From Actinomycetes bacterium (GTDB lineage Bacteria; Actinomycetota; Acidimicrobiia; Acidimicrobiales; RAAP-2), in NCBI GenBank assembly GCA_021846325.1, contig JAJZBX010000015.1, positions 1 through 47,632 of the forward strand: a DNA stretch of 47,632 nucleotides, given 5' to 3'. The notes under the pieces were generated by a model, which had not been told where the DNA came from, did no database searches, and saw only the letters and a list, made by a program, of their open reading frames with translations. Below are positions 9,132 to 18,268 of the stretch, in pieces (the stretch's first letter is position 1; every line of letters starts with the position of its first letter). A program made the translations under genes and the position numbers.

Positions 9132-9686
9132 GTGACGTCCAGTGCCCGCGATCGCCTACTCGATGCCGCGACCGCGATGTTCTACCACGACGGCATCAAC
9201 GTCACGGGCATCGACCGAATCATCGCGCGCGCCGGGGTGGCCAAGGCCAGTCTGTACAACAACTTTGAGGGCAAGGACGAACTCGTCGCCGCCTACCTGC
9301 GCGCTAGCCTCGCTCGTTTTGACGAGCTGCTCGCCGGGCTAGCCGCCATTGACGATCCCGTCGAACGCCTCGACGCGCTGTTCGCCGACCTCGAGGCGGC
9401 GGCCGCGGCCCCGGGCTTTAGCGGCTGTCCCTTCGCCAACGCCGCGGTTGAGGTCACGCGCGACGCGCCGGCGCACGCCGTGGTGGTTGCGTTCTATGAC
9501 CATCTGCGCGCGTTTCTCGCCGACGCCCTCGAGACCTCGCGCGGCGACGAGGCCGTGCGCCAGCTCGTCGTGTGTTACGACGGCGCGATGTCGGCGGCGA
9601 CGATCCTTTCTGACCCGGCGATCGTTGGCGCCGCGCGCCAGCTCGTGGCCGACGTCGCACGTCGCGCGACCCAGCCTCGCCCCTAG
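9132..9686 (+). CDS. TetR-family transcriptional regulator
   Basis: A 184-residue repressor. The N-terminal helix-turn-helix spans about residues 8-54 (GINVTGIDRIIARAGVAKAS, then LYNNFEGKDEL). The ligand-binding part carries the conserved SGCPFANAA segment with Cys99, and a second Cys at 148. Start is GTG 9132, 9 nt after a TAGTAT box. It probably represses itself and the divergent glutaredoxin-thioredoxin reductase gene through the palindrome at 9098-9123. Given the redox target, Cys99 could make it a sensor of oxidants or electrophiles; that is inference, since the GCPF motif occurs in TetR subfamilies of varied function. Its stop overlaps the convergent small gene by 4 bp. Confidence 0.92.
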   Translation: MTSSARDRLLDAATAMFYHDGINVTGIDRIIARAGVAKASLYNNFEGKDELVAAYLRASLARFDELLAGLAAIDDPVERLDALFADLEAAAAAPGFSGCPFANAAVEVTRDAPAHAVVVAFYDHLRAFLADALETSRGDEAVRQLVVCYDGAMSAATILSDPAIVGAARQLVADVARRATQPRP

Positions 9687-9931
9687 TTGTCCGACGAGTA
9701 CGACGAACCCGGCGCGTACGAACCAGCACCCTCCGCGCCGTCTCCACCGTACTGAATGGTCGGTGGTCGCGGCGGCGCCGTGACGGTCGTTGAGACCTGC
9801 GCCGATCCCTGCGTCGTGGTGGGGGTCGTACGGTTCGCCGACGGGTGCGAGACGAGCGCGACGACGCCGGCCGACGCCACGAGCGTCAGCGCGCTCGTGG
9901 CCACCCACGTCAGTGCCGAACGGGTACGCAC
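9683..9931 (-). CDS. Small membrane-anchored or secreted protein, unknown function
   Basis: About 82 residues from GTG 9931 (or GTG 9934); GGAGG lies a few bases upstream at 9936-9940. A longer frame to 10057 exists but has no ribosome site. The protein has a short basic N-terminus, one hydrophobic segment (ALTWVATSALTLVASAGVVAL) and then a Thr/Pro/Ser-rich, Gly/Tyr-containing tail of low complexity. This fits a single-pass protein with an extracytoplasmic disordered tail. I do not recognise a family. It is convergent with tetR, sharing four bases at the stops, and divergent from ychF. Reality of the gene is supported by the membrane segment and ribosome site but not by homology. Confidence 0.55.
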   Translation of the reverse strand: MRTRSALTWVATSALTLVASAGVVALVSHPSANRTTPTTTQGSAQVSTTVTAPPRPPTIQYGGDGAEGAGSYAPGSSYSSDN

Positions 9932-10034
9932 CACGCCTCCAGTCAGTCGCCCCTTACGTCCTATCGCCACTGCCTTAGGTGGTCCTGCATCGATCTTGTG
10001 AAGATTCGGAGAATCTCGCCCACGATGGCTCGAG

Positions 10035-10040
10035 TAGCCT
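10035..10040 (+). promoter_or_regulatory. Possible -10 box of ychF
   Basis: TAGCCT lies 10 nt before the ATG at 10051. The same string TAGCCTGGGTA recurs before the PRC/MgtE_N/CBS gene (23980-23985 on the minus strand) with the same distance to the start codon. Confidence 0.4.
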
Positions 10041-10050
10041 GGGTAACCCC

Positions 10051-11127
10051 ATGGCACTCTCTATCGGCATCGTCGGCTTGCCCAACGTTGGCAAGTCGAC
10101 GCTGTTCAACGCACTCACCAGCAACGACGTGCTGGCGGCGAACTACCCCTTCGCCACCATTGAGCCCAACGTCGGCGTCGTCGCGGTGCCCGACGAACGC
10201 CTAAGCCGGCTGGCGGCAATCTTTGCGTCCCAACGCATCGTCCCCGCGAGCGTGACCTTCGTCGACATCGCCGGCATCGTGCGCGGCGCCTCGGTGGGCG
10301 AAGGGCTCGGCAACCAGTTCCTCGCGGCGATTCGCGAGTGCGACGCCATCTGTGAGGTCGTGCGGGCCTTCCACGACGACGACATCGTCCACGTCGACGG
10401 TCGCATCGATCCCGCCGGTGATGTGGCGACCATCGAGACCGAGTTGATCCTCGCCGACCTGCAGAGCGTCGATCGGGCCATCGCGCGCCTCGAGCGAGAG
10501 GCCAAGCGCGGCGGGGACGCCGCGACGCGCCTGGCCGAGGTCCAGCGCGCCCGCGTCACCCTCGATCAGGGCCGCGTGATCTCGAGCGCACCCGAGCTCG
10601 ACCGCGCCGCGCTGGCCGATCTCCACCTACTCACGGACAAACCATTCATCTACGTGTTCAACGTCGACGAGGCGACACTCGCCGACGCCGCCCGGCGCGC
10701 GCAACTGCTCGCCTCGGTCGCCCCCGCGCCCGCGGTCGTACTGTGCGCCAAGATCGAGGCGGAGCTGTCGGGACTCGACGCCGCGGACGCGAGCGAGCTG
10801 CTCGCCGCCTACGGCCAGCGCGAGTCGGCCCTGGCCCAGCTGTCGCGCATCGGCTTCGCCACCCTCGGCCTGCAGACGTTTCTCACCGCCGGGCCGACCG
10901 AGGCACGGGCCTGGACGATCCGACGGGGCGCGACCGCCCCCGAGGCCGCCGGCGTCATCCACAGCGACTTTCAGAAGCACTTCATCAAGGCCGAGGTCGT
11001 CGCCTTCGACGATTTGGTGGCCGCCGGGTCGATTCCCGCGCTGCGCGCGGTGGGCAAGGCGCGCATCGAGGGCAAGGAGTACGTGATGCGCGAGGGTGAC
11101 GTCGTCGAGTTCCGCGTGAACGCGTAG
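10051..11127 (+). CDS. ychF: Ribosome-binding ATPase/GTPase YchF
   Basis: A 358-residue Obg-family P-loop protein. G1 is GLPNVGKST at residues 8-16, the switch II region is [11 protein letters not shown], and a TGS domain lies at the C-terminus, with the usual helical insertion between. YchF (OLA1) binds ribosomes and prefers ATP in studied members; its role is in translation and stress control. ATG 10051 begins the conserved N-terminus [12 protein letters not shown]; a longer in-frame ATG at 9979 adds 24 residues without homology. Length and motifs are normal. Confidence 0.94.
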   Translation: MALSIGIVGLPNVGKSTLFNALTSNDVLAANYPFATIEPNVGVVAVPDERLSRLAAIFASQRIVPASVTFVDIAGIVRGASVGEGLGNQFLAAIRECDAICEVVRAFHDDDIVHVDGRIDPAGDVATIETELILADLQSVDRAIARLEREAKRGGDAATRLAEVQRARVTLDQGRVISSAPELDRAALADLHLLTDKPFIYVFNVDEATLADAARRAQLLASVAPAPAVVLCAKIEAELSGLDAADASELLAAYGQRESALAQLSRIGFATLGLQTFLTAGPTEARAWTIRRGATAPEAAGVIHSDFQKHFIKAEVVAFDDLVAAGSIPALRAVGKARIEGKEYVMREGDVVEFRVNA

Positions 11128-11160
11128 CACCGATCGCGGCCGGTCAGACCCACTAGGCAC

Positions 11161-11188
11161 AGTCGTCCACCGCGCGTTGCGGATGACT
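11161..11188. other. Hairpin between ychF and the SAH hydrolase gene
   Basis: AGTCGTCC (11161-11168) pairs with GGATGACT (11181-11188), 8 bp with one G-T wobble, and the loop can form a further short stem. It could end ychF transcription or lie in the leader of the next gene. No T-tract follows, and the sequence does not match the SAH riboswitch pattern I know. Confidence 0.35.
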
Positions 11189-11252
11189 ACAGTGGTTCCG
11201 GGCGCCCGCGACAGAGGTCGACGCCTGGAGACAGCAACCCATTCCAAGGAGC

Positions 11253-12701
11253 ATGATGACCTCGCACGCCTTCGACTTCAAAGTCGCTGATCTGTCACTG
11301 GCCGCCTACGGGCGCGCCGAGATCAAGCTCGCCGAGCACGAGATGCCCGGACTGATGGCGATGCGCCGTGAGTTCGCGGCGGCCCAGCCACTCGCCGGCG
11401 CCCGCGTCGCGGGCTCGTTGCACATGACCATTCAGACCGCCGTCTTGATCGAGACCCTGGTCGCCCTGGGCGCCGATGTCCGTTGGGTCAGTTGCAACAT
11501 CTTCTCGACCCAGGATCACGCGGCGGCGGCGGTCGTCGTGGGCCCCTCGGGCACGCCCGAGGAGCCGGCCGGCGTGCCGGTCTTCGCCTGGAAGGGTGAG
11601 ACGCTCGAAGAGTACTGGTGGTGCACCGAACAGCTGCTGCGCTGGCCAGGTCACGCGGGGCCGACCACGATCCTCGACGACGGCGGGGACGCGACGCTCT
11701 TTGTGCACAAGGGCTTGGAGTTCGAGCGGGCCGGCTTCGTGCCGGCTCCCGAGACGGCCGACAGCGCCGAGTACGGCGTGATCTTGGGCCTGCTCGATCG
11801 CATCGTGCGCGACGGCGACCTGCGTTTCGAACCGATGGTCGAGGGTCTACTCGGGGTCTCGGAAGAGACGACCACCGGCGTGCACCGGCTCTACGAGATG
11901 GCGGCCCAGGGGAGCCTGCTCTTCCCCGCGATCAACGTCAACGACTCGGTCACCAAGTCCAAGTTCGACAACAAGTACGGCTGCCGCCACTCCCTGATCG
12001 ACGGCATCAACCGAGCGACCGACGTCCTCATTGGCGGCAAGGTCGCGGTGGTCTGTGGCTACGGCGACGTCGGCAAGGGATCGGCCGAGTCCCTGCGCGG
12101 CCAGGGGGCGCGCGTGATCGTCACCGAGATTGACCCGATCTGCGCGCTGCAGGCCGCGATGGACGGCTTCCAGGTCGCGACGCTGGACGAGGTGCTCGCT
12201 GTCGCCGACATCGTGATCACCGCGACGGGCAACCGCGACATCGTCACCGTCGAGCAGATGCAGCGGATGAAGCACCAGGCCATACTGGGCAACATCGGTC
12301 ACTTCGACAACGAGATCGATATGGCGGGCCTCGCGGCACTGCCCGGCGTGACGCGAGAGACCATCAAGCCCCAGGTCGACCAGTGGACGTTCGCCAACGG
12401 CCGCTCGATCATCGTGCTCTCCGAGGGACGCCTCCTCAACCTCGGCAACGCGACCGGCCACCCCAGCTTCGTCATGAGCAACTCGTTCACCAACCAGGTC
12501 ATGGCGCAGATCGAGCTGGTAACGAACCGTGACGCCTACGAGATCGGTGTCTACACGTTGCCCAAGTACCTCGACGAGAAAGTCGCCCGGCTGCACTTAG
12601 AGGCCCTCGGGGTGCAACTCACGACCCTCACCAAGCGCCAGGCCGACTACCTCGGCGTCGCGGTCGAGGGCCCCTACAAGCCCGACGGCTACCGCTACTA
12701 G
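11253..12701 (+). CDS. ahcY: Adenosylhomocysteinase (SAH hydrolase)
   Basis: A 482-residue NAD-dependent enzyme that reversibly splits S-adenosylhomocysteine into adenosine and homocysteine, recycling the product inhibitor of methyltransferases. Visible signatures are [14 protein letters not shown] near the N-terminus, [15 protein letters not shown] around the active site, the NAD-binding [10 protein letters not shown] and the C-terminal DGYRY. An AAGGAG site at 11246-11251 precedes two adjacent ATGs (11253 and 11256); spacing favours the second, so the true protein may be one residue shorter. With metX and metY upstream it completes homocysteine supply and recycling in this stretch. The 3' end overlaps the convergent peptidase gene by 4 bp. 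Confidence 0.96.
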   Translation: MMTSHAFDFKVADLSLAAYGRAEIKLAEHEMPGLMAMRREFAAAQPLAGARVAGSLHMTIQTAVLIETLVALGADVRWVSCNIFSTQDHAAAAVVVGPSGTPEEPAGVPVFAWKGETLEEYWWCTEQLLRWPGHAGPTTILDDGGDATLFVHKGLEFERAGFVPAPETADSAEYGVILGLLDRIVRDGDLRFEPMVEGLLGVSEETTTGVHRLYEMAAQGSLLFPAINVNDSVTKSKFDNKYGCRHSLIDGINRATDVLIGGKVAVVCGYGDVGKGSAESLRGQGARVIVTEIDPICALQAAMDGFQVATLDEVLAVADIVITATGNRDIVTVEQMQRMKHQAILGNIGHFDNEIDMAGLAALPGVTRETIKPQVDQWTFANGRSIIVLSEGRLLNLGNATGHPSFVMSNSFTNQVMAQIELVTNRDAYEIGVYTLPKYLDEKVARLHLEALGVQLTTLTKRQADYLGVAVEGPYKPDGYRY

Positions 12702-14548
12702 GAACCGCGCTTCGCCACGACCTCGTCGAGGAAGGCGAGCGCGCGCGGGTAGGCGTCGAGCCGGTTGGCCAGGCGAGCCAGGCCGTGACCCTCGTCGTCG
12801 TAGACGATGAGTTCACAACGTACCGCGCGCGCGCGCAGGTGCGCCGCCATGTCCTCGGCTTCGCTCAGCGGCACGCGCGGGTCGTTGCGCCCGTGAATCA
12901 TGAAGAGCGGGGCGCGCACCGCGTCGACGTGGCGGCGCGGTGACGCCGCGGCCAGGAAGTCTCGGTCGTGCTCGAGCGAGCCGTACTCGAGTTCGCGGTG
13001 GCGACGTCGGTAGTCTGAGGTGTTCTCGAGAAACGTGACCAGATCCGAGATCCCGACGATATCGATCCCGGCGGCCCACCGCTCGGGTTGGAAGGCGAGT
13101 CCGGCGAGCACCATGTAGCCGCCGTAAGAACCGCCCATGAGCGCCGCGCGCGACGGGTCGAAGCCGGCCCCGGCGAGCCAGTCGTGGATCGCCGCCAGGT
13201 CGGCGACTGAGTCGAGGCGCCGCGTCGTGTCATCGAGCGCCGCGTAGCGCTTGCCGTAGCCCGTCGAGCCGCGCACGTTCGGCACGACCACGCCGTAGCC
13301 CGCCTCGACGAGGGCCTGGACCACCGGGTTGAACGAGCGCATTGCCTGGGCCTCGGGTCCGCCGTGGACCAGGACGACCACCGGCGCGGCGCCTGCGTTG
13401 ACGGGTCGGTAGACGAAGAGGGGCACCCGTTCACCGTCAAAGCTGGTGATCGCCGTGGTCTCGGCGACCAGGCCCGACGACGACGCGACGAGTGACTCAA
13501 AGGTCACGCGGCGAGTCGAGCCGTCGGCCTCGACCACCCAGAGGTCGCTCGCGATCCCCGGGCTCGATAGCGCGAAGTACAACCTCGAACCGTCCTTCGA
13601 GAACGTCGGCGGTGTTGGGACGTAGTCGGCGACCACCCCGACCTCGGCCAGCGCGATCTCACGAACGAGCGCACCACTCGCGGGGTCGACGAGGCGCAGA
13701 CGGTGTGCGCCGTTGTCGTTCTCGATCACCGCGAGGCGGCCGGCGCCCGAGATGGGCGAGGCGTCACGGTCCACGCCGGTACCCGCCAGCACGCTCGACA
13801 CCCCGCTCGTCAGGTCGTAGCGCACGACGGCACCGAAGTCTCGACCGACGTTGGTTGCAACAAAGAAGCTCGTGGCGTCGATCCAGGCGGGTGGTCCGAC
13901 TTCGGCCGCCTCGTCGGGGTGGTCGAGCACGACGCGGACCTCGCCGCGCTCGAGGTCGATCAGCAGGAGGTCGACGTCCAGCGGCCGCGGCCCAGGGCGC
14001 AGGATCGACAGCCACCGACCGTCGGGCGAGAAGCCCGACGACACCTGACACCAGCCGCCGTCGCGGTAAACGCAGCGTTCGGTCCCGGTCGCCAGATCAC
14101 GAACCCAACAGTCGAAGTCGACGCCGTTGCGCCGGTTCGACAGGAAAGCGATGACCGTACCGTCGGCACTCACGCCAGCTAGTTGGTGCGCGAAACGCGG
14201 GTTGCCAGTCAGCGCCACCAGCTGGTCGCGCGTGCGGGGGCCACCGGTACTCGCTGCGTCAAGGTCGACCAGGTAGAGCTGGTGGCGCTCGTCGCCACCG
14301 TGGTCGACTTCGATCACGGCGCGGCGCTGGTGGGCGAGGTAGCGAGCGGCGCCGACGGGCTCGTCGAGGTCGGTGAGCTGGCGCAGGTCACCGTCGTCGC
14401 GCAGCTCGTAGAGCTGGGCCGTGCCGGTGCGATTGCTGCGCACGAGCACGACGTCGGCGCCGTCGTCGGCGCCGACGTCGGCCAGCCACGCCGACGGGAT
14501 CTGCAGCAGTTGCGAGAGGCGGTCGTGGTGGTCGGGCGTCGCGTCCAT
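12698..14548 (-). CDS. S9 family (prolyl oligopeptidase-like) peptidase
   Basis: A 616-residue serine peptidase of the DPP IV/acylaminoacyl-peptidase type. The N-terminal half (about 30-350) is a WD-like beta-propeller with repeated strand motifs. The C-terminal half is an alpha/beta hydrolase with nucleophile elbow GGSYGGYM (Ser about 474), catalytic Asp in GRNDPRVP and catalytic His in YDDEGHG. It would release dipeptides, acyl-amino acids or Pro-containing peptides. There is no signal peptide, so it is probably cytoplasmic. The ATG follows a clear -10 box (TAGGCT) by 6 nt, so the mRNA is probably leaderless. Confidence 0.92.
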   Translation of the reverse strand: MDATPDHHDRLSQLLQIPSAWLADVGADDGADVVLVRSNRTGTAQLYELRDDGDLRQLTDLDEPVGAARYLAHQRRAVIEVDHGGDERHQLYLVDLDAASTGGPRTRDQLVALTGNPRFAHQLAGVSADGTVIAFLSNRRNGVDFDCWVRDLATGTERCVYRDGGWCQVSSGFSPDGRWLSILRPGPRPLDVDLLLIDLERGEVRVVLDHPDEAAEVGPPAWIDATSFFVATNVGRDFGAVVRYDLTSGVSSVLAGTGVDRDASPISGAGRLAVIENDNGAHRLRLVDPASGALVREIALAEVGVVADYVPTPPTFSKDGSRLYFALSSPGIASDLWVVEADGSTRRVTFESLVASSSGLVAETTAITSFDGERVPLFVYRPVNAGAAPVVVLVHGGPEAQAMRSFNPVVQALVEAGYGVVVPNVRGSTGYGKRYAALDDTTRRLDSVADLAAIHDWLAGAGFDPSRAALMGGSYGGYMVLAGLAFQPERWAAGIDIVGISDLVTFLENTSDYRRRHRELEYGSLEHDRDFLAAASPRRHVDAVRAPLFMIHGRNDPRVPLSEAEDMAAHLRARAVRCELIVYDDEGHGLARLANRLDAYPRALAFLDEVVAKRGS

Positions 14549-14554
14549 CGACGC

Positions 14555-14560
14555 AGCCTA
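14555..14560 (-). promoter_or_regulatory. -10 box of the S9 peptidase gene (leaderless)
   Basis: On the minus strand TAGGCT ends 6 nt before ATG 14548, placing the transcription start at the start codon. Confidence 0.55.
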
Positions 14561-14583
14561 CCGAGCCGCGCGCTGGTACCGGC

Positions 14584-15510
14584 TCAGCGGTAGCGCGCCA
14601 GCCGTTCGCGCAAGAACGCCACGAAGGTGGGGTTGTCCAGCGCGACGCCGACCCTCGTCGAACTCGAGGCGTAACCGCGGCGTCGGTCGATGACCGTGGC
14701 GCCGCGGGTGTGCTGACCGGCGGTCTCCACGCTCACCTGGGCACCCTGCTTGGCGATGGCCTCGGGTGCGAGCAGCTCGTAGATGGCCATCGCGTCGTGC
14801 ATGATGACGTCGCGGTTGCCGTGCCAACGCTCGTGGTAGGCGGCGTAGGGCTCGAGGATCGCCGCGACGCGCCGGCCAACCTCGGTGCCCAGGCCCCGCA
14901 GGTACGCGAGGTCGTCGTCGTTGAGCGTGGCCTGGTGCGTGAGGTCCAGCGGCATCAGGGTGATCGGCCACGGTCCGGCGAACACGCGCGCCGCGGCCTC
15001 GGGATCGCACCAGATGTTGAACTCGGCCGCGGCCGTGACGTTGCCCGCGAAGGAGGCACCGCCCATGATCACCACGCGCTCGACGCGCGACTCGATCCCG
15101 GGGTAGCGACTCTGCAGCAGCGCCAGGTTGGTCAGCGGTCCGATCGCGGCAATCGTCAGCGGACCCTCGGCGATCAGTCGGGCCAGCAGGTCGACCGCGT
15201 GCTCGGCGCACTCGCGCGCGACGGGCTCGGACCACTCGATGTCGCCCAGCCCGTCGAGTCCGTGGACGTCGCCGGCATCGTCGAGCGCGGTCACGAGCGG
15301 CGCGGCGCAGCCGCGCGCGACCACGACGTCGGGGCGTCCCGCGAGGTCGATCAGTCGACGGGCGTTCAGGGTCGTCTTGTCCACCGCCACGTTGCCGGCC
15401 ACGGTCGTCAGCGCCAGCACGTCGAGCTCGTCGCTGGCCAGTGCCAACAGGATCGCGACGGCGTCGTCGACCCCGGGATCGGTGTCGATTACGAGTCTGG
15501 TTCGAGCCAC
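14584..15510 (-). CDS. Inosine-uridine preferring nucleoside hydrolase family protein
   Basis: A 308-residue enzyme with the calcium-binding DTDPGVDDA motif at residues 9-17, the family hallmark, plus the TNLALL and VIMGGASF segments. Nucleoside hydrolases split ribonucleosides into ribose and free base. The start is GTG 15510, preceded by AGGAGG, and it overlaps the ribokinase gene by 22 bp. It is the last gene of an operon with an ABC importer and a ribokinase. Together they suggest import of a nucleoside, release of ribose here, and its phosphorylation by the kinase. The base specificity cannot be read from the sequence. Confidence 0.93.
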   Translation of the reverse strand: MARTRLVIDTDPGVDDAVAILLALASDELDVLALTTVAGNVAVDKTTLNARRLIDLAGRPDVVVARGCAAPLVTALDDAGDVHGLDGLGDIEWSEPVARECAEHAVDLLARLIAEGPLTIAAIGPLTNLALLQSRYPGIESRVERVVIMGGASFAGNVTAAAEFNIWCDPEAAARVFAGPWPITLMPLDLTHQATLNDDDLAYLRGLGTEVGRRVAAILEPYAAYHERWHGNRDVIMHDAMAIYELLAPEAIAKQGAQVSVETAGQHTRGATVIDRRRGYASSSTRVGVALDNPTFVAFLRERLARYR

Positions 15511-16337
15511 GATCGGACCTCCTCATCGGTCGGCAGTGCCCCCTGGGCGCCCGGGGCGAGCGTGGCGAGCGCGCCGGCGACGCTCGCGTACGCGAGCGCT
15601 CGGTCGTCGGCCTCGCCGAGTGCGTAGCGTATCGCGTACGCGGCACAAAAGACGTCGCCCGCGCCAACGGCGTCCACGGCGCGCACGACCGGCGCGGCCG
15701 CGCGGGCGACCTCGACACCGAATCGATAGTGCACGGCGCCTCGAGCGCCCAGGGTCACGACGCAGTGCGCGAGCGCGGCGAGGTCCAGTGCTGCCGCCTC
15801 CCCCTCATTGGCGATAACGACCGCGCACCGGGCGAGCAGGTCGGCATCGAGCGCGCGCGATGGCGCAACGTTGAGCACGAGTCGCCCGGTGCGCGCCGCG
15901 ACATCGGCGACGACGGCGTCGGGAACCTCCAGCTGAGCCAGCACGACGTCATAGCCATCGAGGTCCACGCCGCTCGCGTCGAGGTCGAGGTTGGCGCCGG
16001 CGGCGACCACGATCTGATTCTCGCCGTCGTCGTCGACGGCGATGAAGGCGGTGCCGGTCGGCCGCGTCGACCGCGCTACTGGCGCGAGGTCGACGCCCCG
16101 TTGGACGACCTGACCGGCCAGCCAGTCACCGGCCTCGTCCTCGCCGAACGAGGCGACCAGGGTCGTGCGCGCACCCAGGCGCGCCGCGGCCGCGGCCTGA
16201 TTCGCGCCCTTGCCGCCCGCACGGCGCGCGACGTCCCCGCCGAGCACCGTCTCACCGGGCCGCGGCAGACGCTCGCAGCGCACGACGAGGTCGACGTTCG
16301 CGCTGCCCACGACCGCCGCGCGCGGGCCCGAGCCCAC
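15489..16337 (-). CDS. rbsK: Ribokinase (PfkB family)
   Basis: A 282-residue carbohydrate kinase. The N-terminal SANVDLVV strand, the substrate loop GGKGANQAAAAARLG, and the C-terminal anion hole with catalytic Asp in DAVGAGDVF (Asp about 225) are all present. It phosphorylates ribose (or a related sugar) at the 5 position with ATP, feeding the pentose phosphate pathway. The GTG start directly follows the TAG of the binding-protein gene. Genomic pairing with the nucleoside hydrolase supports ribose as substrate; deoxyribose or another PfkB substrate cannot be excluded. Confidence 0.9.
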   Translation of the reverse strand: MGSGPRAAVVGSANVDLVVRCERLPRPGETVLGGDVARRAGGKGANQAAAAARLGARTTLVASFGEDEAGDWLAGQVVQRGVDLAPVARSTRPTGTAFIAVDDDGENQIVVAAGANLDLDASGVDLDGYDVVLAQLEVPDAVVADVAARTGRLVLNVAPSRALDADLLARCAVVIANEGEAAALDLAALAHCVVTLGARGAVHYRFGVEVARAAAPVVRAVDAVGAGDVFCAAYAIRYALGEADDRALAYASVAGALATLAPGAQGALPTDEEVRSWLEPDS

Positions 16338-17354
16338 CTACGGCAGGAACTTGTTCGTGTAGTACGTCGACGGCGCCGGAACCGACGTGATCAGGTGGAT
16401 GCTCTTGAGCGCGCGCGCCAGCGTCGTCCACTGGGCGTTGGACTGGGTGAAGTACTGGTGCTGGGCGTTGGTGAGAAACGGGATCGTCAACTTCCAGCCC
16501 GAAAGGTTGTAGGCGTTGGTGTAGCCACTCTTGGGGTAGGCCCGATCGAAATCCGCCGCCGCCGCGGCGGGGTTGGCCGCGGCCCAGACCGTCGCCTTCT
16601 TCACCGCCGAGAGGAAGGCCTTGACCGTCGCGCCGTGGGCGGCCGCGTAGCTCTTGGTGACCGCGTAGACCCAGATCGGAATGTCCGGTGCGCCAACCTT
16701 GGTCCCGAGCAGCTGCACCTCGTGACCCTTCACCCCCGAGCCCTGAAAGCCGGGAATCTCGTAGTTGGTCGTGGAGGTCGATATGTCGACCTTGCCCGCG
16801 ATGAGATCGGTGAGGTCATTGCCGGTCGGGTCGGTGATGATCTTGACCTGGGAACTCTTCAGCTTGGCGTAGCGCAGTACGAAGGGGAGCATCGACTCGG
16901 TCCAGGTGTCCCCGTAGGAGAAGATCCGCTTGCCCTTCAGGGCGGCGGTGAGGTTCCCCGGGGTGAGCTTGGTGCCCGGCTTGGCGAACAGCGCCCAGTT
17001 GTTGCGCATCGAGTAGTTCGCGACCGACAGCACCGGGGCCCCGGCGTTCACCGCGACGCCCATATCGGTCGTCGTGATAAAGCCGACGTTGGCCACACCC
17101 TGGGCGAGCAGCTTGGTCGTCGTCGAGGTGTCCGGCGGGAAGATGACGTTCACGTTGATGCCCGCGGCCTTGAAGTAGCCACGATCCTGGGCGACCACAA
17201 CCGGGGTCAGCTCGAAGTCAGGACCGGGAAAGTCGTACGCGAAGGTGACCTTGGTCAACGAGGCGGCCGACGACGCGGCTCCCCCGATCAAGGCCACCGA
17301 GCCCAGTGCCAGGGCACCGGTCGCGGCGAGCGTGACGTAACGCAAACTCCTCAT
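16338..17354 (-). CDS. NMT1/THI5-like ABC transporter substrate-binding protein
   Basis: A 338-residue secreted binding protein. A Sec signal peptide covers about residues 1-30 (MRSLRYVT start, hydrophobic core, Ala-rich cleavage region) without a clear lipobox. The mature part has the NMT1/SsuA-like pattern: VVVAQDRGYFKAAGINV, LAQGVANVGFITTTD and a second lobe. Family members bind pyrimidine precursors, sulfonates or other small organics. The operon with a nucleoside hydrolase and ribokinase points to a nucleoside or base. GAAGGGAGC precedes ATG 17354. It lies 41 nt downstream of the permease gene. Confidence 0.9.
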   Translation of the reverse strand: MRSLRYVTLAATGALALGSVALIGGAASSAASLTKVTFAYDFPGPDFELTPVVVAQDRGYFKAAGINVNVIFPPDTSTTTKLLAQGVANVGFITTTDMGVAVNAGAPVLSVANYSMRNNWALFAKPGTKLTPGNLTAALKGKRIFSYGDTWTESMLPFVLRYAKLKSSQVKIITDPTGNDLTDLIAGKVDISTSTTNYEIPGFQGSGVKGHEVQLLGTKVGAPDIPIWVYAVTKSYAAAHGATVKAFLSAVKKATVWAAANPAAAAADFDRAYPKSGYTNAYNLSGWKLTIPFLTNAQHQYFTQSNAQWTTLARALKSIHLITSVPAPSTYYTNKFLP

Positions 17355-17395
17355 GTTGCTCCCTTCAACGACGGTGGACCAATACTACGCAGCGC

Positions 17396-18268
17396 TCACC
17401 CGTCAGACTCGCCACCTGCGCGCCGCCACGTTCGGCGCGCCACCGTACGTCGCTGCCAGGGCGTCGCGTAGACTTCAGCCCCCACGACCAGCAAGAACCA
17501 GCTGATGCCGATCGCCGTCATCAGCATCGTGGTGCCGTAGACGGCGGCCGTGTTGAGGTTCGAGTTCGCGTGCTCCTGATAGAGCGCGAGCGAGCTGCCG
17601 TCCGAGGCGGCGAGCTCGCCGATGATCGCCCCGGTCACGGCGTAGGTCGCGCCGATCTTGAGCCCGCTGAACAGCGGCGTGGCGGTGGCCGGGATCTCGA
17701 TCTGCAAGAACGTGCGCCAGCGCGGCGCCCCGTAGACGCGCGCGAGGTTGAGCAGGTCCTGGTCGACGTGGCTGAGGCCGTCGAGCACGTTCACCGTGAC
17801 CGGAAAGAAGACGATCCAGGCCACGATCACGACCTTGGGGGTCACCGAGAAGCCGAGGATGAGCACCAGCGGCGCGGCCAGCGCGATGATCGGCACGGCC
17901 TGGCTCAGCACGAGCACCGGGTAGACGAGGCGCTGCAGGACCGGCACCTTGGCCATGATGACGCCGAGGCTGAGTCCGAGGGCTGCACCAATGACGAAAC
18001 CGTAGACGGTCTCGCGAATGGTGCCGAGCACGAGGGGCCACAGCGTCGACCAGTTCTGGGTGACCGCGAGGATCGCCGCGCGCGGTCGCGGCGCGATGTA
18101 GGGCGCGACGTGAAAGAACACCACGATCCCCTGCCACACGGCTAGCAGCAGCACGATCGAGAGCAGTGGCACGCCGACGTTGCGGGCCACCTTGCGCGAC
18201 GCGCGCTCCGCGGTTCGTCGCGCGCGCGGACGACCGAGCCCGAAGCCGCCGACCCCCGCAACGCTCAC
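17396..18268 (-). CDS. ABC transporter permease (SsuC/TauC-like)
   Basis: About 290 residues from GTG 18268, which overlaps the ATPase stop (GTGA). The frame stays open upstream, but that part lies within the ATPase gene and is a shadow. Six hydrophobic segments are visible. The coupling motif EAA-G is represented around VYGAPRWRTFLQIEIPATATPLFSGLKIG. It forms the inner-membrane channel for the NMT1-like binding protein with the neighbouring ATPase. The tail is Arg-rich. Confidence 0.9.
   Translation of the reverse strand: MSVAGVGGFGLGRPRARRTAERASRKVARNVGVPLLSIVLLLAVWQGIVVFFHVAPYIAPRPRAAILAVTQNWSTLWPLVLGTIRETVYGFVIGAALGLSLGVIMAKVPVLQRLVYPVLVLSQAVPIIALAAPLVLILGFSVTPKVVIVAWIVFFPVTVNVLDGLSHVDQDLLNLARVYGAPRWRTFLQIEIPATATPLFSGLKIGATYAVTGAIIGELAASDGSSLALYQEHANSNLNTAAVYGTTMLMTAIGISWFLLVVGAEVYATPWQRRTVARRTWRRAGGESDG

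Noticed and set aside
11128..11252. SAH riboswitch before the SAH hydrolase gene
   Set aside because: A hairpin is present, but the conserved core I would expect was not found.
15441..17471. 676-residue plus-strand frame across the ribokinase and binding-protein genes
   Set aside because: Antisense shadow: Arg/Gly/Asp-rich, low-complexity translation, while the minus strand encodes recognisable families.
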